A DNA stretch of 44,721 nucleotides from Clostridium sp. (GCF_018372875.1 NZ_JAHAIF010000021.1:1-44721), one strand, 5' to 3'; shown: positions 25,758 to 33,802, counted from the first letter of the stretch. Translations and numbers: made by a program. Notes: generated from the letters alone by a model not told the origin.

Positions 25758-26873
25758 TTTTAATATATCTTTATAGGCCTTTAAAGTAGTATCAGCAGTT
25801 TGTCTCCATGAAAATTGGAGACTTCTTTTATATCCTTTTTCAGAAAGCTCCTCTTTTTTAGAATCGTCATTTAATAGTTTTAATAAATTATAACTAAGCT
25901 CATCTTTATTAAAGGGATCAATTAAGATAGCTGCATCCTTAGTAACTTCGGGAATGGAAGTTAAATTTGAAGTTATTACAGGAGTTTTGCAGCTCATAGC
26001 TTCTAAAGGAGGTAATCCAAATCCTTCGTATAAGGAAGGGTATATAAAAGCCTCAGCACCGCTATATAATATTGGCAAAATTGAATCATCTAGATAGCCA
26101 GTAAATAAAACATGCTCCTGTAGACCTACCTCTAGAACTATATCCCTTAAAATATTACCTTCATCTCTTATTGCACCCCCTAATAAAAGCTTATGAGGCT
26201 TCTTTAGGTCCTTTATAATTTTACCAAAGGATAATATTAATTCCTTAACATTTTTTCTAGAGCTAAATCCACCTAAATAAAGAATATAGGGGTCATTTAA
26301 TTTCAAGTTTTTACTTATATATTTTTTGCATACATCTTTAGGTATAGGTTTAAAGTTTTCATTAGTAGCTAATGGAGTTACATAGATTTTATCAGGAGAT
26401 ATATTAGGGAAGAACCTTAAAATATCCTTCTTAGAGTACTCTGATACAGTTAATATACCTTTAGCTGATTCTATTATATTTGGCATATCTTTTAAGAATC
26501 TATTTAAGTAACCTCTTCCAACAGTTTCTGGCATTATATACGGAATTAAGTCGTGTACAGTTACCACAACGTCTAAGTCCCAGTTAAAAGGGTAGCCTAT
26601 GCCGTTTTGTGGGATGTGAAATAGGTCTATATCTTCTTTTTGCATTAGGTTAGGGGTAAAGTATGTTTCGTAAAATCCGCCATATTTTCCAGAGGTATAA
26701 AAGAGTTTTGTATTATCTCTTATAAATTCAGTATCCTTTTTTCCGGTCCAAATTAAATGAAATGTATCTTTTGTATTATTATTTATCATATTTATAATCA
26801 AATTCTTTGTATAAGTACCTATACCAGATCCTGCATATAAGTTTATACCTCTAGAATCAATACCTATTTTCAT
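25746..26873 (-). CDS. GT4 glycosyltransferase, CotSA-like (spore coat cluster)
   Basis: The 375-residue GT-B enzyme begins MKIGIDSRGINLYAGSGIGT and carries the GT4 signatures VTVHDLIPY near residue 97, LYLGGFSSRKN near residue 197 and YPSLYEGFGLPPLEAMSCKT near residue 280, with the E-x7-E pattern for nucleotide sugar binding. In B. subtilis the spore coat protein CotSA is a GT4 enzyme encoded beside cotS; the divergent cotS-type gene here gives the same pairing. The start is set at 26873, where AGAGGTGA precedes the ATG; the frame is open 28 codons further upstream. Sugar and acceptor are unknown. Confidence 0.85.
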   Translation of the reverse strand: MKIGIDSRGINLYAGSGIGTYTKNLIINMINNNTKDTFHLIWTGKKDTEFIRDNTKLFYTSGKYGGFYETYFTPNLMQKEDIDLFHIPQNGIGYPFNWDLDVVVTVHDLIPYIMPETVGRGYLNRFLKDMPNIIESAKGILTVSEYSKKDILRFFPNISPDKIYVTPLATNENFKPIPKDVCKKYISKNLKLNDPYILYLGGFSSRKNVKELILSFGKIIKDLKKPHKLLLGGAIRDEGNILRDIVLEVGLQEHVLFTGYLDDSILPILYSGAEAFIYPSLYEGFGLPPLEAMSCKTPVITSNLTSIPEVTKDAAILIDPFNKDELSYNLLKLLNDDSKKEELSEKGYKRSLQFSWRQTADTTLKAYKDILKSLT

Positions 26874-26939
26874 AAGGTCACCTCTATAAATTTTTATATT
26901 ATAAAGTATTAAAAGGAAATTGATTTGGTGAATGAAATC

Positions 26940-26967
26940 ACACAGAAAAGATACCATACATATAATA
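26940..26967 (+). promoter_or_regulatory. Sigma-K-like promoter of the first cotS-type gene
   Basis: ACA at 26940-26942, then 16 bases, then CATATAATA at 26959-26967 fits the sigma-K pattern (AC, spacer, CATANNNTA). It lies about 28 bases before the ATG. The identical arrangement occurs before yabG. Confidence 0.5.
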
Positions 26968-26994
26968 AATAGAATTAATCCTTAGGTGAAATGC

Positions 26995-27993
26995 ATGAAT
27001 GAGGAAGAAATAAAAAGAATTGTCACATTTAACTATAATTTAGACATTAAATCTATAGAAAAGGTTAAAAACACTTATAAAGTAAACGCAAAGGAGGGGA
27101 TATATTGTGTAAAAGTAATAAAATATAAATTCCCTCATTTTTATTTTATTCTATCAGCTATACTTCATCTTCAGCAAAGGGGATTTAATAAAATACCAAC
27201 TATTTTAAAGACTAAGGGAGATGAATATTATATTGAACTTTTAGGGAGATTTGCTTATTTAACAGAGTGGATTCCATCTAGAGAAAGTAATTATGATAAT
27301 CCCATTGAGCTTGATTTAGTGGCACAGAAATTAGGTGAATTACATGAGTGTAGCAAAGGCTTTACTATAACAGATAGTATGAACCCTAGAATAGGGTGGT
27401 TTTCTTGGTTAAAGGTTTTTGATACTAGAAAAGATGAGATATTAGATTTTAAACACCGCATTAGTCAAAAAGCCCATAAATCTAACTTTGATAAGATATA
27501 TTTAGAAAATATAGAATGTGAAGTAAATAGAGCAGAGCAGAGTGTAAGGGAATTGTCTAAATTAAATTACTACGAACTTATGGAAAAAGAAATGTTTAAA
27601 AGAGGATTTTGTCATCATGATTATGCTAATCATAATGTCCTTATAGATAATAAGGGAGAAATAAATATTATCGATTTTGATTACTGTATTTTAGATACTC
27701 ATATACATGATTTATCATCACTATTAATTAGAGCTATGAAAAATGGAAAGTGGGATAAAAATAAAGCAGAAAGAATAATAAATAATTACTGTAAGACATC
27801 TGATTTGACAAAAGATGAACTTCCATTAATGAAAGAGTTTATTAGGTTTCCTCAAGGATTTTGGCAACTAGGGATACAGATGTATTGGGAACAACAGCCT
27901 TGGGAAGAAAGTTTCTTTATTGAAAGGCTTGAGAAGTATCTAAATGATAGAGAAGAGAGAGAACAGTTTGTTGAAAGCTTTTTTAATGTCTAG
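26995..27993 (+). CDS. CotS-family spore coat kinase-like protein (copy 1)
   Basis: The 332-residue protein belongs to the CotS/CotI/YutH group, aminoglycoside-phosphotransferase-like proteins of the spore coat. The catalytic loop CHHDYANHNVL (about residue 203) and the metal-binding IIDFDY (about residue 218) are intact, so kinase activity is possible. A C-terminal motif FPQGFWQLGIQMYW is shared by the paralogues in this cluster. ATG 26995 is chosen because AGGTG ends six bases before; a GTG three codons upstream is part of that site. It is divergent from the GT4 gene. Confidence 0.85.
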   Translation: MNEEEIKRIVTFNYNLDIKSIEKVKNTYKVNAKEGIYCVKVIKYKFPHFYFILSAILHLQQRGFNKIPTILKTKGDEYYIELLGRFAYLTEWIPSRESNYDNPIELDLVAQKLGELHECSKGFTITDSMNPRIGWFSWLKVFDTRKDEILDFKHRISQKAHKSNFDKIYLENIECEVNRAEQSVRELSKLNYYELMEKEMFKRGFCHHDYANHNVLIDNKGEINIIDFDYCILDTHIHDLSSLLIRAMKNGKWDKNKAERIINNYCKTSDLTKDELPLMKEFIRFPQGFWQLGIQMYWEQQPWEESFFIERLEKYLNDREEREQFVESFFNV

Positions 27994-28031
27994 AAAGTAT
28001 AAAAAAATTTAAGTATTAAAACTTTATGGAT

Positions 28032-28059
28032 ACAAAGCTAGAGTGATAAAAATATGTTA
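28032..28059 (+). promoter_or_regulatory. Sigma-K-like promoter before the structured leader
   Basis: ACA at 28032-28034, then 16 bases, then AATATGTTA at 28051-28059 has the same spacing as the elements before the first cotS-type gene and yabG, with A for C at the first position of the -10. The start of transcription would be near 28067. Confidence 0.4.
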
Positions 28060-28082
28060 AGACGTTAAAAAATTATAGTGCA

Positions 28083-28171
28083 ACCACAGAACACCAAAAG
28101 TAAGTTTTGGAACCTGTGGTAGGTTTGAAAAAAGTGACTTCTTCGCTAAAGCGTGGCGAAGCCACTTTTTT
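28083..28171 (+). promoter_or_regulatory. Structured leader RNA with intrinsic terminator before the coat pseudokinase gene
   Basis: A nested hairpin has outer arms ACCACAG (28083-28089) and CTGTGGT (28114-28120), and inner arms CCAAAA (28094-28099) and TTTTGG (28105-28110). A second hairpin follows: AAAAAAGTG (28128-28136) pairs with CACTTTTTT (28163-28171), with an inner CTTCGC/GCGAAG. It has the form of an intrinsic terminator yet sits between a likely promoter and the ribosome binding site of the next gene. It may instead just end the upstream cotS transcript. No known riboswitch class was recognised. Confidence 0.5.
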
Positions 28172-28190
28172 ATTAAAGGAGGGGGTTAGT

Positions 28191-28922
28191 ATTAAAGAAT
28201 TAACTCTAAAAGATTATTTATTAGAAAATGATATTGTAGTTGCAGAAGAATACTTCAGAGGATATAGAGGTGCTACAGAAGAGGATATTTTCTGTCAATT
28301 TATTGTTATTCAAAGTGTTCATAAGGTATTAGCAGGATATTATTGTAGTGGACTTACTAGGATTAATAGTAGTATTGGTAAAAGATTAGAGAGCATAAAA
28401 GTGATGCAAAAAAGATTAAACAAGGATATAGCTTTAAGAGGAGATATAAAAGATACAAATTGTATGGATTTATTTATTTTAGAAAATGGAGAAAAGCTAT
28501 TAAATAGAGTAGATAAGGCTATTGAAGATTTAAAGGAAATTGACTATTTAGGAATTATAAAAAGAAGTATGAAAAAAAATGAAATTTGCTTAGGAAGAGT
28601 GGATGAAGGAAACCTTAGAGTAGTTGAAGCCATTGAAGTTGGAAGCTTAAAGGGGGCAGCCTATAATCTTGTTGAAGAAGATATTTATAACTATCTAAAA
28701 AGGATAAAGAGAAGAGATAAAAATGGGGATTTAGATAAATATATTGATGAATATATAAGGTTATCTCATCTAAATAAGCATAGTAAGGATTATATTTCTA
28801 TATTATTATCAATTCCATATGATAGCCTAAAGCAATGGTATAGATATAAATATAATAAGAAAAATCTACTTCCAGAAGAGTACTTAAAAAATATTAAAGC
28901 ATCAATGGAGTATGAAATATAA
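28191..28922 (+). CDS. Degenerate CotS-like pseudokinase, probable ATT start
   Basis: This 243-residue protein lines up by eye with the C-lobe of the CotS paralogues around it. Its LENGEKLLNRVDKAIEDL matches LENIECEVNRAEQSVREL, and LSIPYDSLKQWYRYKYNKK matches the shared C-terminal block. The nucleotide-binding N-lobe is absent, the HxD...N loop is replaced by RVDEGNL, and the DFD motif is VEAIE, so catalysis is not expected. An AGGAGGGGG at 28177-28185 points to an ATT start at 28191; no ATG, GTG or TTG occurs nearby in frame, and the open frame upstream to a TTG at 28107 runs through a terminator-like hairpin. The next cotS-type gene follows at 16 bases. Confidence 0.6.
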   Translation: MKELTLKDYLLENDIVVAEEYFRGYRGATEEDIFCQFIVIQSVHKVLAGYYCSGLTRINSSIGKRLESIKVMQKRLNKDIALRGDIKDTNCMDLFILENGEKLLNRVDKAIEDLKEIDYLGIIKRSMKKNEICLGRVDEGNLRVVEAIEVGSLKGAAYNLVEEDIYNYLKRIKRRDKNGDLDKYIDEYIRLSHLNKHSKDYISILLSIPYDSLKQWYRYKYNKKNLLPEEYLKNIKASMEYEI

Positions 28923-28938
28923 AGTAAGAGGTGAGAGA

Positions 28939-29994
28939 ATGATTAGAGTTAGGTATCCTGAAAAGAAATATCTATCCACATATGATCTAAGTTTAGATTT
29001 TTTTGATGAATTAGGTTTAGAGGTTTTAGATGTTACACCTTTAAGAAAGGTATTTATTCTTAATACTAATGAAGGCAAAAAGATATTAAAGAAGATGGAT
29101 TTAAGTAAGGAAAGAATTGATTTTATTAATATATGTTTAAAGAATATCTATACGGAATTTCCTTATGTAATATCTTTTAGAACCTTTGAAGATGGTAATG
29201 TATATAAGAAGTGGAAAGGTGATTACTATTTAGTTATGGATCTCATTGAAGGCAGGGAGGTTACATTTACTAATCCTATAGAATATGAGATGAGTGGTAG
29301 ATTATTAGGGGAGATGCACTTAGCCTCACAAGCTGGGCTTGTAAAAATAGAAGAAGAATTGAATTGTAATACGAAAGAATTAATGGAAGAAAGTTTGGTT
29401 AAGAAATTTAGTGATAGTCTAGAGGATATAAAGTATATAAAAAAATTAGTTAAATCATATAGGTTTAAAAATGAATTTGATAAAGAATTTTTAAAGGTAG
29501 TAGATGATTATATAAAAGAAATCGAAAGAGCTGCAGAATTATTGTCTTTTAGTGTTTATAGCTCTTATAGAGAAAATAGTAAAAATATAGTGGTATGTCA
29601 TAATGATTTAGCTGAGCATAATTTCTTAATTAAAGATGATGATATGTATTTAATTGATTTTGATTATTGCTCAATAGATCTTAGAATTATGGATTTAACA
29701 GATTTAATTTTAAAGGGCATAAAGAATGCTGCTTTTGACGTAGATAAAGCAGTAAATATAATAGAAGCATATAACAAAATATGTCCTTTAGAAAAAGAGG
29801 AGTATAAGTTTATTTATATACTACTTTCTTATCCAAGAGATTTTTATTCTATAGTTAGAGATTATTATCATAAACAAAAAGATTGGGATGAAGAAGTATT
29901 TATAAGTAGATTAAACAATAAGCTTATGAATGAGGAATTTAGACATGAATTCCTAGTTAAATATAAAGAAAAATATAAAGAATTATTTTTTTAA
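28939..29994 (+). CDS. CotS-family spore coat kinase-like protein (copy 2)
   Basis: The 351-residue protein has the CotS kinase-like fold with the catalytic loop CHNDLAEHNFL (about residue 224) and YLIDFDYCS (about residue 238) intact. Its C-terminal block LLSYPRDFYSIVRDYYHKQ matches that of the neighbours. It follows the pseudokinase gene closely and is probably cotranscribed with it. ATG 28939 is chosen because AGAGGTGAGAG lies just before; an ATG nine codons upstream overlaps the previous stop and has no binding site. A terminator follows. Confidence 0.82.
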   Translation: MIRVRYPEKKYLSTYDLSLDFFDELGLEVLDVTPLRKVFILNTNEGKKILKKMDLSKERIDFINICLKNIYTEFPYVISFRTFEDGNVYKKWKGDYYLVMDLIEGREVTFTNPIEYEMSGRLLGEMHLASQAGLVKIEEELNCNTKELMEESLVKKFSDSLEDIKYIKKLVKSYRFKNEFDKEFLKVVDDYIKEIERAAELLSFSVYSSYRENSKNIVVCHNDLAEHNFLIKDDDMYLIDFDYCSIDLRIMDLTDLILKGIKNAAFDVDKAVNIIEAYNKICPLEKEEYKFIYILLSYPRDFYSIVRDYYHKQKDWDEEVFISRLNNKLMNEEFRHEFLVKYKEKYKELFF

Positions 29995-30005
29995 ATAATT
30001 AAATT

Positions 30006-30035
30006 AAAAAGGAAGACAATCAAGTCTTCCTTTTT
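30006..30035. terminator. Bidirectional terminator between cotS copy 2 and the second GT4 gene
   Basis: The 12-bp arms AAAAAGGAAGAC (30006-30017) and its complement (30024-30035) enclose a 6-base loop, with five T or A residues at the outer ends of the stem. It serves the converging genes. Confidence 0.85.
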
Positions 30036-30048
30036 ATTAACTCGTTTT

Positions 30049-31179
30049 TTAACGATGTTCATTATTAATCATTGACCTATAGGCATTTGTAGTTAATTGG
30101 GCAGTTTTTTGCCAAGAGAAATTCATACTTCTTAATAACCCTTTCTTAACCATGGTAAGCATTAAAAGACTATCATTTAATACTCTTTCAATTGCATAGC
30201 TTAAATCATCAATATTGTAAGGATTAATTAGTAGAGCAGAATCATAGCAAACCTCTGGAATAGAAGTTACATTTGAGGCAATAACAGGTGTCCCACATGC
30301 CATAGCTTCAAGTGGTGGAAGACCAAAACCTTCATAAAGGGAAGGATATACTAAAACTTCAGCACCATTATAAAATATTGGTAGGTCTTCTAATGGAATA
30401 AAATCAGTAAATATAACATCATTTGAAATTCCTAAATCATCAGCCCTTTTTTGATATTTAGGATAGGAAAAGCCTTTATTGCCTGTAATGACTAACTTGG
30501 AATTTTTTCTTTTAGTAGGTGGGATTAAAGAAAAAGCTTCTATTAATCCAATAATATTTTTACGAGGACTAAATCCACCAACATAAAGAACAAAATTATC
30601 TTCTATACCATATTTATCTTTTATTATTTTTTTGCATTTACATTTACTTAGTGGTTTATAAATATCCTCAGCTGCTAAAGGTGTGACGAATATTTTTTCT
30701 TCAGGGAAATTAAATTCTTTAGCAATATCTTTCTTTGAAAATTCAGATACAGTTATTATACCTTCACATTGCTTAAGCATATTGGGCAATTCGTCATTAA
30801 ATATTTTTAGATATCTGTCACTTACAGTTTCAGGCATTCTTAAAGGAATTATATCATGTAATGTGATGGCCTTTAGGCAATTTATATTTTCTGAAAGTCC
30901 AACACCATTTTGAGGAACATGATAAAGCTCCATACTATGATCATCTAGGATATTAGGAACGCTAACTTCATCCCAAAAGTTTTCCTGTAAATTTGCTTTT
31001 ACTGGTTCAACACGAAAATTATCATTTAAATTTTTTAAAGAAGAACCATCTGGCAAAAAAATCAGATAATCATTATCTTTGTCTGTATTATTCAAGCTAG
31101 AAATAAGTTGATGAGTATAGGTGCCTATACCAGTCCCCCTGTACCATTTTGCGGCTCTGCCGTCTATGCCAATCTTCAT
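30049..31179 (-). CDS. GT4 glycosyltransferase, CotSA-like (second copy)
   Basis: The 376-residue protein is a paralogue of the GT4 enzyme at 25746. It begins MKIGIDGRAAKWYRGTGIGT and has ITLHDIIPLRMPETVSDRYL, LYVGGFSPRKNI and YPSLYEGFGLPPLEAMACGT. It is divergent from a cotS-type gene, repeating the GT-cotS pairing of the first copy. The start at 31179 is supported by AAAGGA six bases before; the frame is open five codons further upstream. A sigma-K-like promoter lies at 31208-31235. A coat polysaccharide role is inferred from context and from CotSA of Bacillus. Confidence 0.85.
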   Translation of the reverse strand: MKIGIDGRAAKWYRGTGIGTYTHQLISSLNNTDKDNDYLIFLPDGSSLKNLNDNFRVEPVKANLQENFWDEVSVPNILDDHSMELYHVPQNGVGLSENINCLKAITLHDIIPLRMPETVSDRYLKIFNDELPNMLKQCEGIITVSEFSKKDIAKEFNFPEEKIFVTPLAAEDIYKPLSKCKCKKIIKDKYGIEDNFVLYVGGFSPRKNIIGLIEAFSLIPPTKRKNSKLVITGNKGFSYPKYQKRADDLGISNDVIFTDFIPLEDLPIFYNGAEVLVYPSLYEGFGLPPLEAMACGTPVIASNVTSIPEVCYDSALLINPYNIDDLSYAIERVLNDSLLMLTMVKKGLLRSMNFSWQKTAQLTTNAYRSMINNEHR

Positions 31180-31207
31180 GATGTATCCTTTCATAGTACT
31201 ATCATTT

Positions 31208-31235
31208 TATTATATTAAATTGAGTTAAGTTTTGT
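31208..31235 (-). promoter_or_regulatory. Sigma-K-like promoter of the second GT4 gene
   Basis: On the minus strand, ACA (31233-31235), then 16 bases, then AATATAATA (31208-31216) repeats the spacing seen before the first cotS-type gene and yabG, with A for C at the first -10 base. Confidence 0.4.
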
Positions 31236-31283
31236 TAATAAAAGAAATAAAAGGTACATATAAATATAAAGGAGGTGAGGACT

Positions 31284-32282
31284 ATGATGAGAGAATTTGA
31301 AATAGAAAGACAGTTTGACATTAAAATTGAAGTATTAAAAGCTAACAAAGGAGTCTACTATTTAAGGACTAACAAAGGAGAAAGGTGTTTAAAAAAGATT
31401 AACTACGGGCCTCAAAAATTACTATTTGTATATGGTGCGAAAGAACATCTTATTAAAAATGGTTTTAATATGGTTGATAGATACTTCTTGAATGTAGAAG
31501 GAGAACCTTATGCACTAGTTAATGAAGACTTATATACACTTTCTGAGTGGTTAGAAGGTAGGGAGTGTGACTTTCATAATGTGGAGGAAGTAAAGCTTGC
31601 AGCTAAGACATTAGCCACTATGCATGAAGCTTCTAAGGGATATGATCCACCTGAAAACTCAAAGTTAAAAAGTGATTTAGGTCGTTGGCCACATCTAATG
31701 GAAAAAAGAATTAAGTCACTAGATAAAATGAGAGATATGATAAGAAAGAAAAATAACAAGAGCGAGTTTGACCTATTATACTTAAAATCTATGGAGTTTT
31801 ATAAGGAAATGGGTAAAAAAGCGTTTGATACCTTACAAAGTTCAGTCTATTATGATCTGTGTTCAGTAACAGAAAAAGAAAAGAGTTTTTGTCATCATGA
31901 TTTTACCTATCATAATATAATCTTAGATGATAATAATGATGTTCATGTTATTGATTTTGATTTTTGTAAGCGTGAAGTTAGAACCTTTGACATATCTAAT
32001 TTTATGATTAAAGTACTTAAAAGAGTTGATTGGAATATTAATTTTGCAAAAGCAATAATTGAAGCCTATAACTCTGTATCACCATTATCAAAAGAAGAAT
32101 ATCAGGTTTTATATGCATATTTACAATTTCCTCAAAGATATTGGAGATTAGCAAATAGGTACTATTACAATGAAGTAAATTGGGGACAAGGGACCTTTAC
32201 TAATAAACTTAAAAGTATAATAAATGAAAAGGAAAAATACTTGAAGCTATTAGATGAATTTAAATCTGAATATGAGTTGTAA
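31284..32282 (+). CDS. CotS-family spore coat kinase-like protein (copy 3)
   Basis: The 332-residue protein has the CotS fold with FCHHDFTYHNIIL (about residue 203) and VIDFDFCKRE (about residue 220) intact and the C-terminal block LQFPQRYWRLANRYYYNE. It is divergent from the second GT4 gene. ATG 31284 is chosen from the AAGGAGG eight bases upstream; a GTG three codons earlier overlaps the binding site, and a second ATG follows directly. A terminator follows at once. Confidence 0.83.
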   Translation: MMREFEIERQFDIKIEVLKANKGVYYLRTNKGERCLKKINYGPQKLLFVYGAKEHLIKNGFNMVDRYFLNVEGEPYALVNEDLYTLSEWLEGRECDFHNVEEVKLAAKTLATMHEASKGYDPPENSKLKSDLGRWPHLMEKRIKSLDKMRDMIRKKNNKSEFDLLYLKSMEFYKEMGKKAFDTLQSSVYYDLCSVTEKEKSFCHHDFTYHNIILDDNNDVHVIDFDFCKREVRTFDISNFMIKVLKRVDWNINFAKAIIEAYNSVSPLSKEEYQVLYAYLQFPQRYWRLANRYYYNEVNWGQGTFTNKLKSIINEKEKYLKLLDEFKSEYEL

Positions 32283-32310
32283 AAAAGATGACCAGAAGGT
32301 CGTCTTTTTT
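32281..32310 (+). terminator. Terminator after cotS copy 3
   Basis: The arms AAAAAAGATGACC (32281-32293) and GGTCGTCTTTTTT (32298-32310) pair with one G-T wobble around AGAA. The stem begins within the stop codon of the gene. Confidence 0.85.
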
Positions 32311-32401
32311 TATGTCTAGAGAGCATAAATATAAAAACATATAAATATAAGAATATATAAATATGGGAATTCATAATTTTTATAAGCTTTTTCATAAAGG
32401 A

Positions 32402-32429
32402 ACAGTTTATTATTTGCTTTCATATAATA
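32402..32429 (+). promoter_or_regulatory. Sigma-K-like promoter of yabG
   Basis: ACA at 32402-32404, then 16 bases, then CATATAATA at 32421-32429 fits the sigma-K consensus. yabG is sigma-K dependent in B. subtilis. The predicted start of transcription near 32437 lies after the ATG at 32363 and before that at 32456, which supports the shorter protein. Confidence 0.55.
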
Positions 32430-32455
32430 GTAACAACAATAAAAGCGAGGAAGCT

Positions 32456-33319
32456 ATGGTTATAGGAGATACAGTAGTTAGAAAATCTTATGATAGGGAT
32501 ATTACCTTTAAGGTGATTGATATTAGAGAAGAGAATGGAGAGCCAGTATATATTCTTAAAGGCATTAGTATAAGAATAATTGCTGACTCAAAAGCAGATG
32601 ATTTAGAGACAGTGAATGAAAATTATGTTGGAACACAAGAAAAAATACTTAATAGTAGGGTTTCAAAAGCAATTAAGAATGCAGTAGCTCTTAGGGGGGA
32701 TGTGTTAACTAGAATGAGTAAATCCCCAAAACTCATGACCAGTAAGGAATTAATGTTTGGTAGGCCAGGTAAGATACTTCATGTGGATGGAGATAGTGAG
32801 TATATGGAGACTTGTTTAAAGGTATATAAACAATTGTCTTTGGATGCTGTTGGTAGAGCTATTAGTGAGAGACAGCAACCAGAAGTTATTGTAGATCTTG
32901 TAAAAGAAGTTAAGCCAGACATAGTAGTACTTACTGGTCATGATGGTGTTTTGAAAAATGCAGAAAATTATTTAGATGTGGAGTGCTATAGAAATTCAAA
33001 ATATTATATTGAAGCAGTGAAAGCTTTAAGAAATTATAATGCAAGTTACGATGAATTAGTTATTTTTGCAGGTGCATGCCAAAGTTGTTATGAGTGTATG
33101 TTAGATGCTGGAGCTAATTTTGCATCTAGTCCCAGTAGAGTATTAATTCATTGTTTAGATCCTGTGTTTGTATGCGAAAAAATAGCTTATACAAGAATTG
33201 ATCAAGTTGTTTCTATAACTGATGTTATTGAAAACACAATTACTGGTATAAAAGGGATTGGAGGTTTACAAACTAGAGGCAAGTATAGGGAAGGATATCC
33301 GAAATCTCCATATATATAA
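32456..33319 (+). CDS. yabG: YabG, sporulation-specific coat protease
   Basis: The 287-residue protein matches YabG, a mother-cell cysteine-type protease that processes coat proteins late in sporulation. Recognised segments are MVIGDTVVRKSYDRDITFKV at the start, PGKILHVDGDSEY, PDIVVLTGHDGV, VIFAGACQSCYE, AGANFASSPSRV and GIGGLQTRGKYREG. The start at 32456 matches the Bacillus N-terminus and has AGCGAGG upstream; the frame is open to an ATG at 32363 without a binding site. It borders the cotS/GT4 cluster, whose products are possible substrates. Confidence 0.9.
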   Translation: MVIGDTVVRKSYDRDITFKVIDIREENGEPVYILKGISIRIIADSKADDLETVNENYVGTQEKILNSRVSKAIKNAVALRGDVLTRMSKSPKLMTSKELMFGRPGKILHVDGDSEYMETCLKVYKQLSLDAVGRAISERQQPEVIVDLVKEVKPDIVVLTGHDGVLKNAENYLDVECYRNSKYYIEAVKALRNYNASYDELVIFAGACQSCYECMLDAGANFASSPSRVLIHCLDPVFVCEKIAYTRIDQVVSITDVIENTITGIKGIGGLQTRGKYREGYPKSPYI

Positions 33320-33465
33320 GTTAAATATATTTTAAAGTGAATTTGGATCAAGTTTATAAAATAATATAAAAGTTATCTTTAATGTTATATCTTTTTTTAA
33401 TTGATGCATAAAAATAGTCTTCTTTTAGAATAATATAAAAGTAAGTAAAAAAAATACAAAATGTA

Positions 33466-33536
33466 TTGACAAATAGTATTTAAAAATGATAAAATATTGG
33501 ATTTCTATTGACATAAAATTGGAAAAGATGTATACT
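33466..33536 (+). promoter_or_regulatory. Two tandem sigma-A promoters of veg
   Basis: The first is TTGACA (33466-33471) with TAAAAT (33490-33495) at 18 bases. The second is TTGACA (33508-33513) with TATACT (33531-33536) at 17 bases. Strong promoter activity is known for veg in Bacillus. The leader from the second promoter is only about 20 bases. The rest of 33320-33465 is AT-rich with nothing recognised. Confidence 0.75.
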
Positions 33537-33560
33537 AAAGTCAGGAAAGAGGGTGTTTAA

Positions 33561-33797
33561 ATGGAAAAGATTAAAACTATTGCTACCATTAAAAAAGACA
33601 TCGAAAGGCACTTAGGTGAGAAAGTTACATTAAAGGCTAACGGTGGACGCAAAAAGATTTTGGTTAATGATGGAGTATTAGAAAGCGTTTATCCTAGTAT
33701 TTTTGTAATTAGATTAGAAAGTGACACCCAAAGGACAGTGACATACAGTTATTCAGACGTGTTAACTAAGACAGTTCAATTGGTATTTCCAAGTTAA
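33561..33797 (+). CDS. veg: Veg protein
   Basis: The 78-residue protein has the Veg family core LGEKVTLKANGGRKKILVNDG (shown here only in part), followed by YPSIFVIRLES and VTYSYSDVLTKTV. In Bacillus, Veg is highly transcribed in growing cells and has been linked to biofilm gene control and outgrowth; its biochemical role is unsettled. It sits after yabG, as in Bacillus. Binding site AAAGAGGGTG. It has tandem promoters and its own terminator, so it is monocistronic. Confidence 0.93.
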   Translation: MEKIKTIATIKKDIERHLGEKVTLKANGGRKKILVNDGVLESVYPSIFVIRLESDTQRTVTYSYSDVLTKTVQLVFPS

Positions 33798-33802
33798 CTA
33801 AT

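Noticed and set aside
28107..28190. A TTG-started N-terminal extension of the coat pseudokinase
   Set aside because: It would be translated across a terminator-like hairpin, has no ribosome binding site, and gives a sequence unlike any CotS N-lobe; the strong AGGAGGGGG at 28177-28185 points to 28191.
32363..32455. A YabG start 31 codons upstream
   Set aside because: No ribosome binding site, extra residues not in Bacillus YabG as I know it, and the sigma-K-like -10 lies within this stretch.
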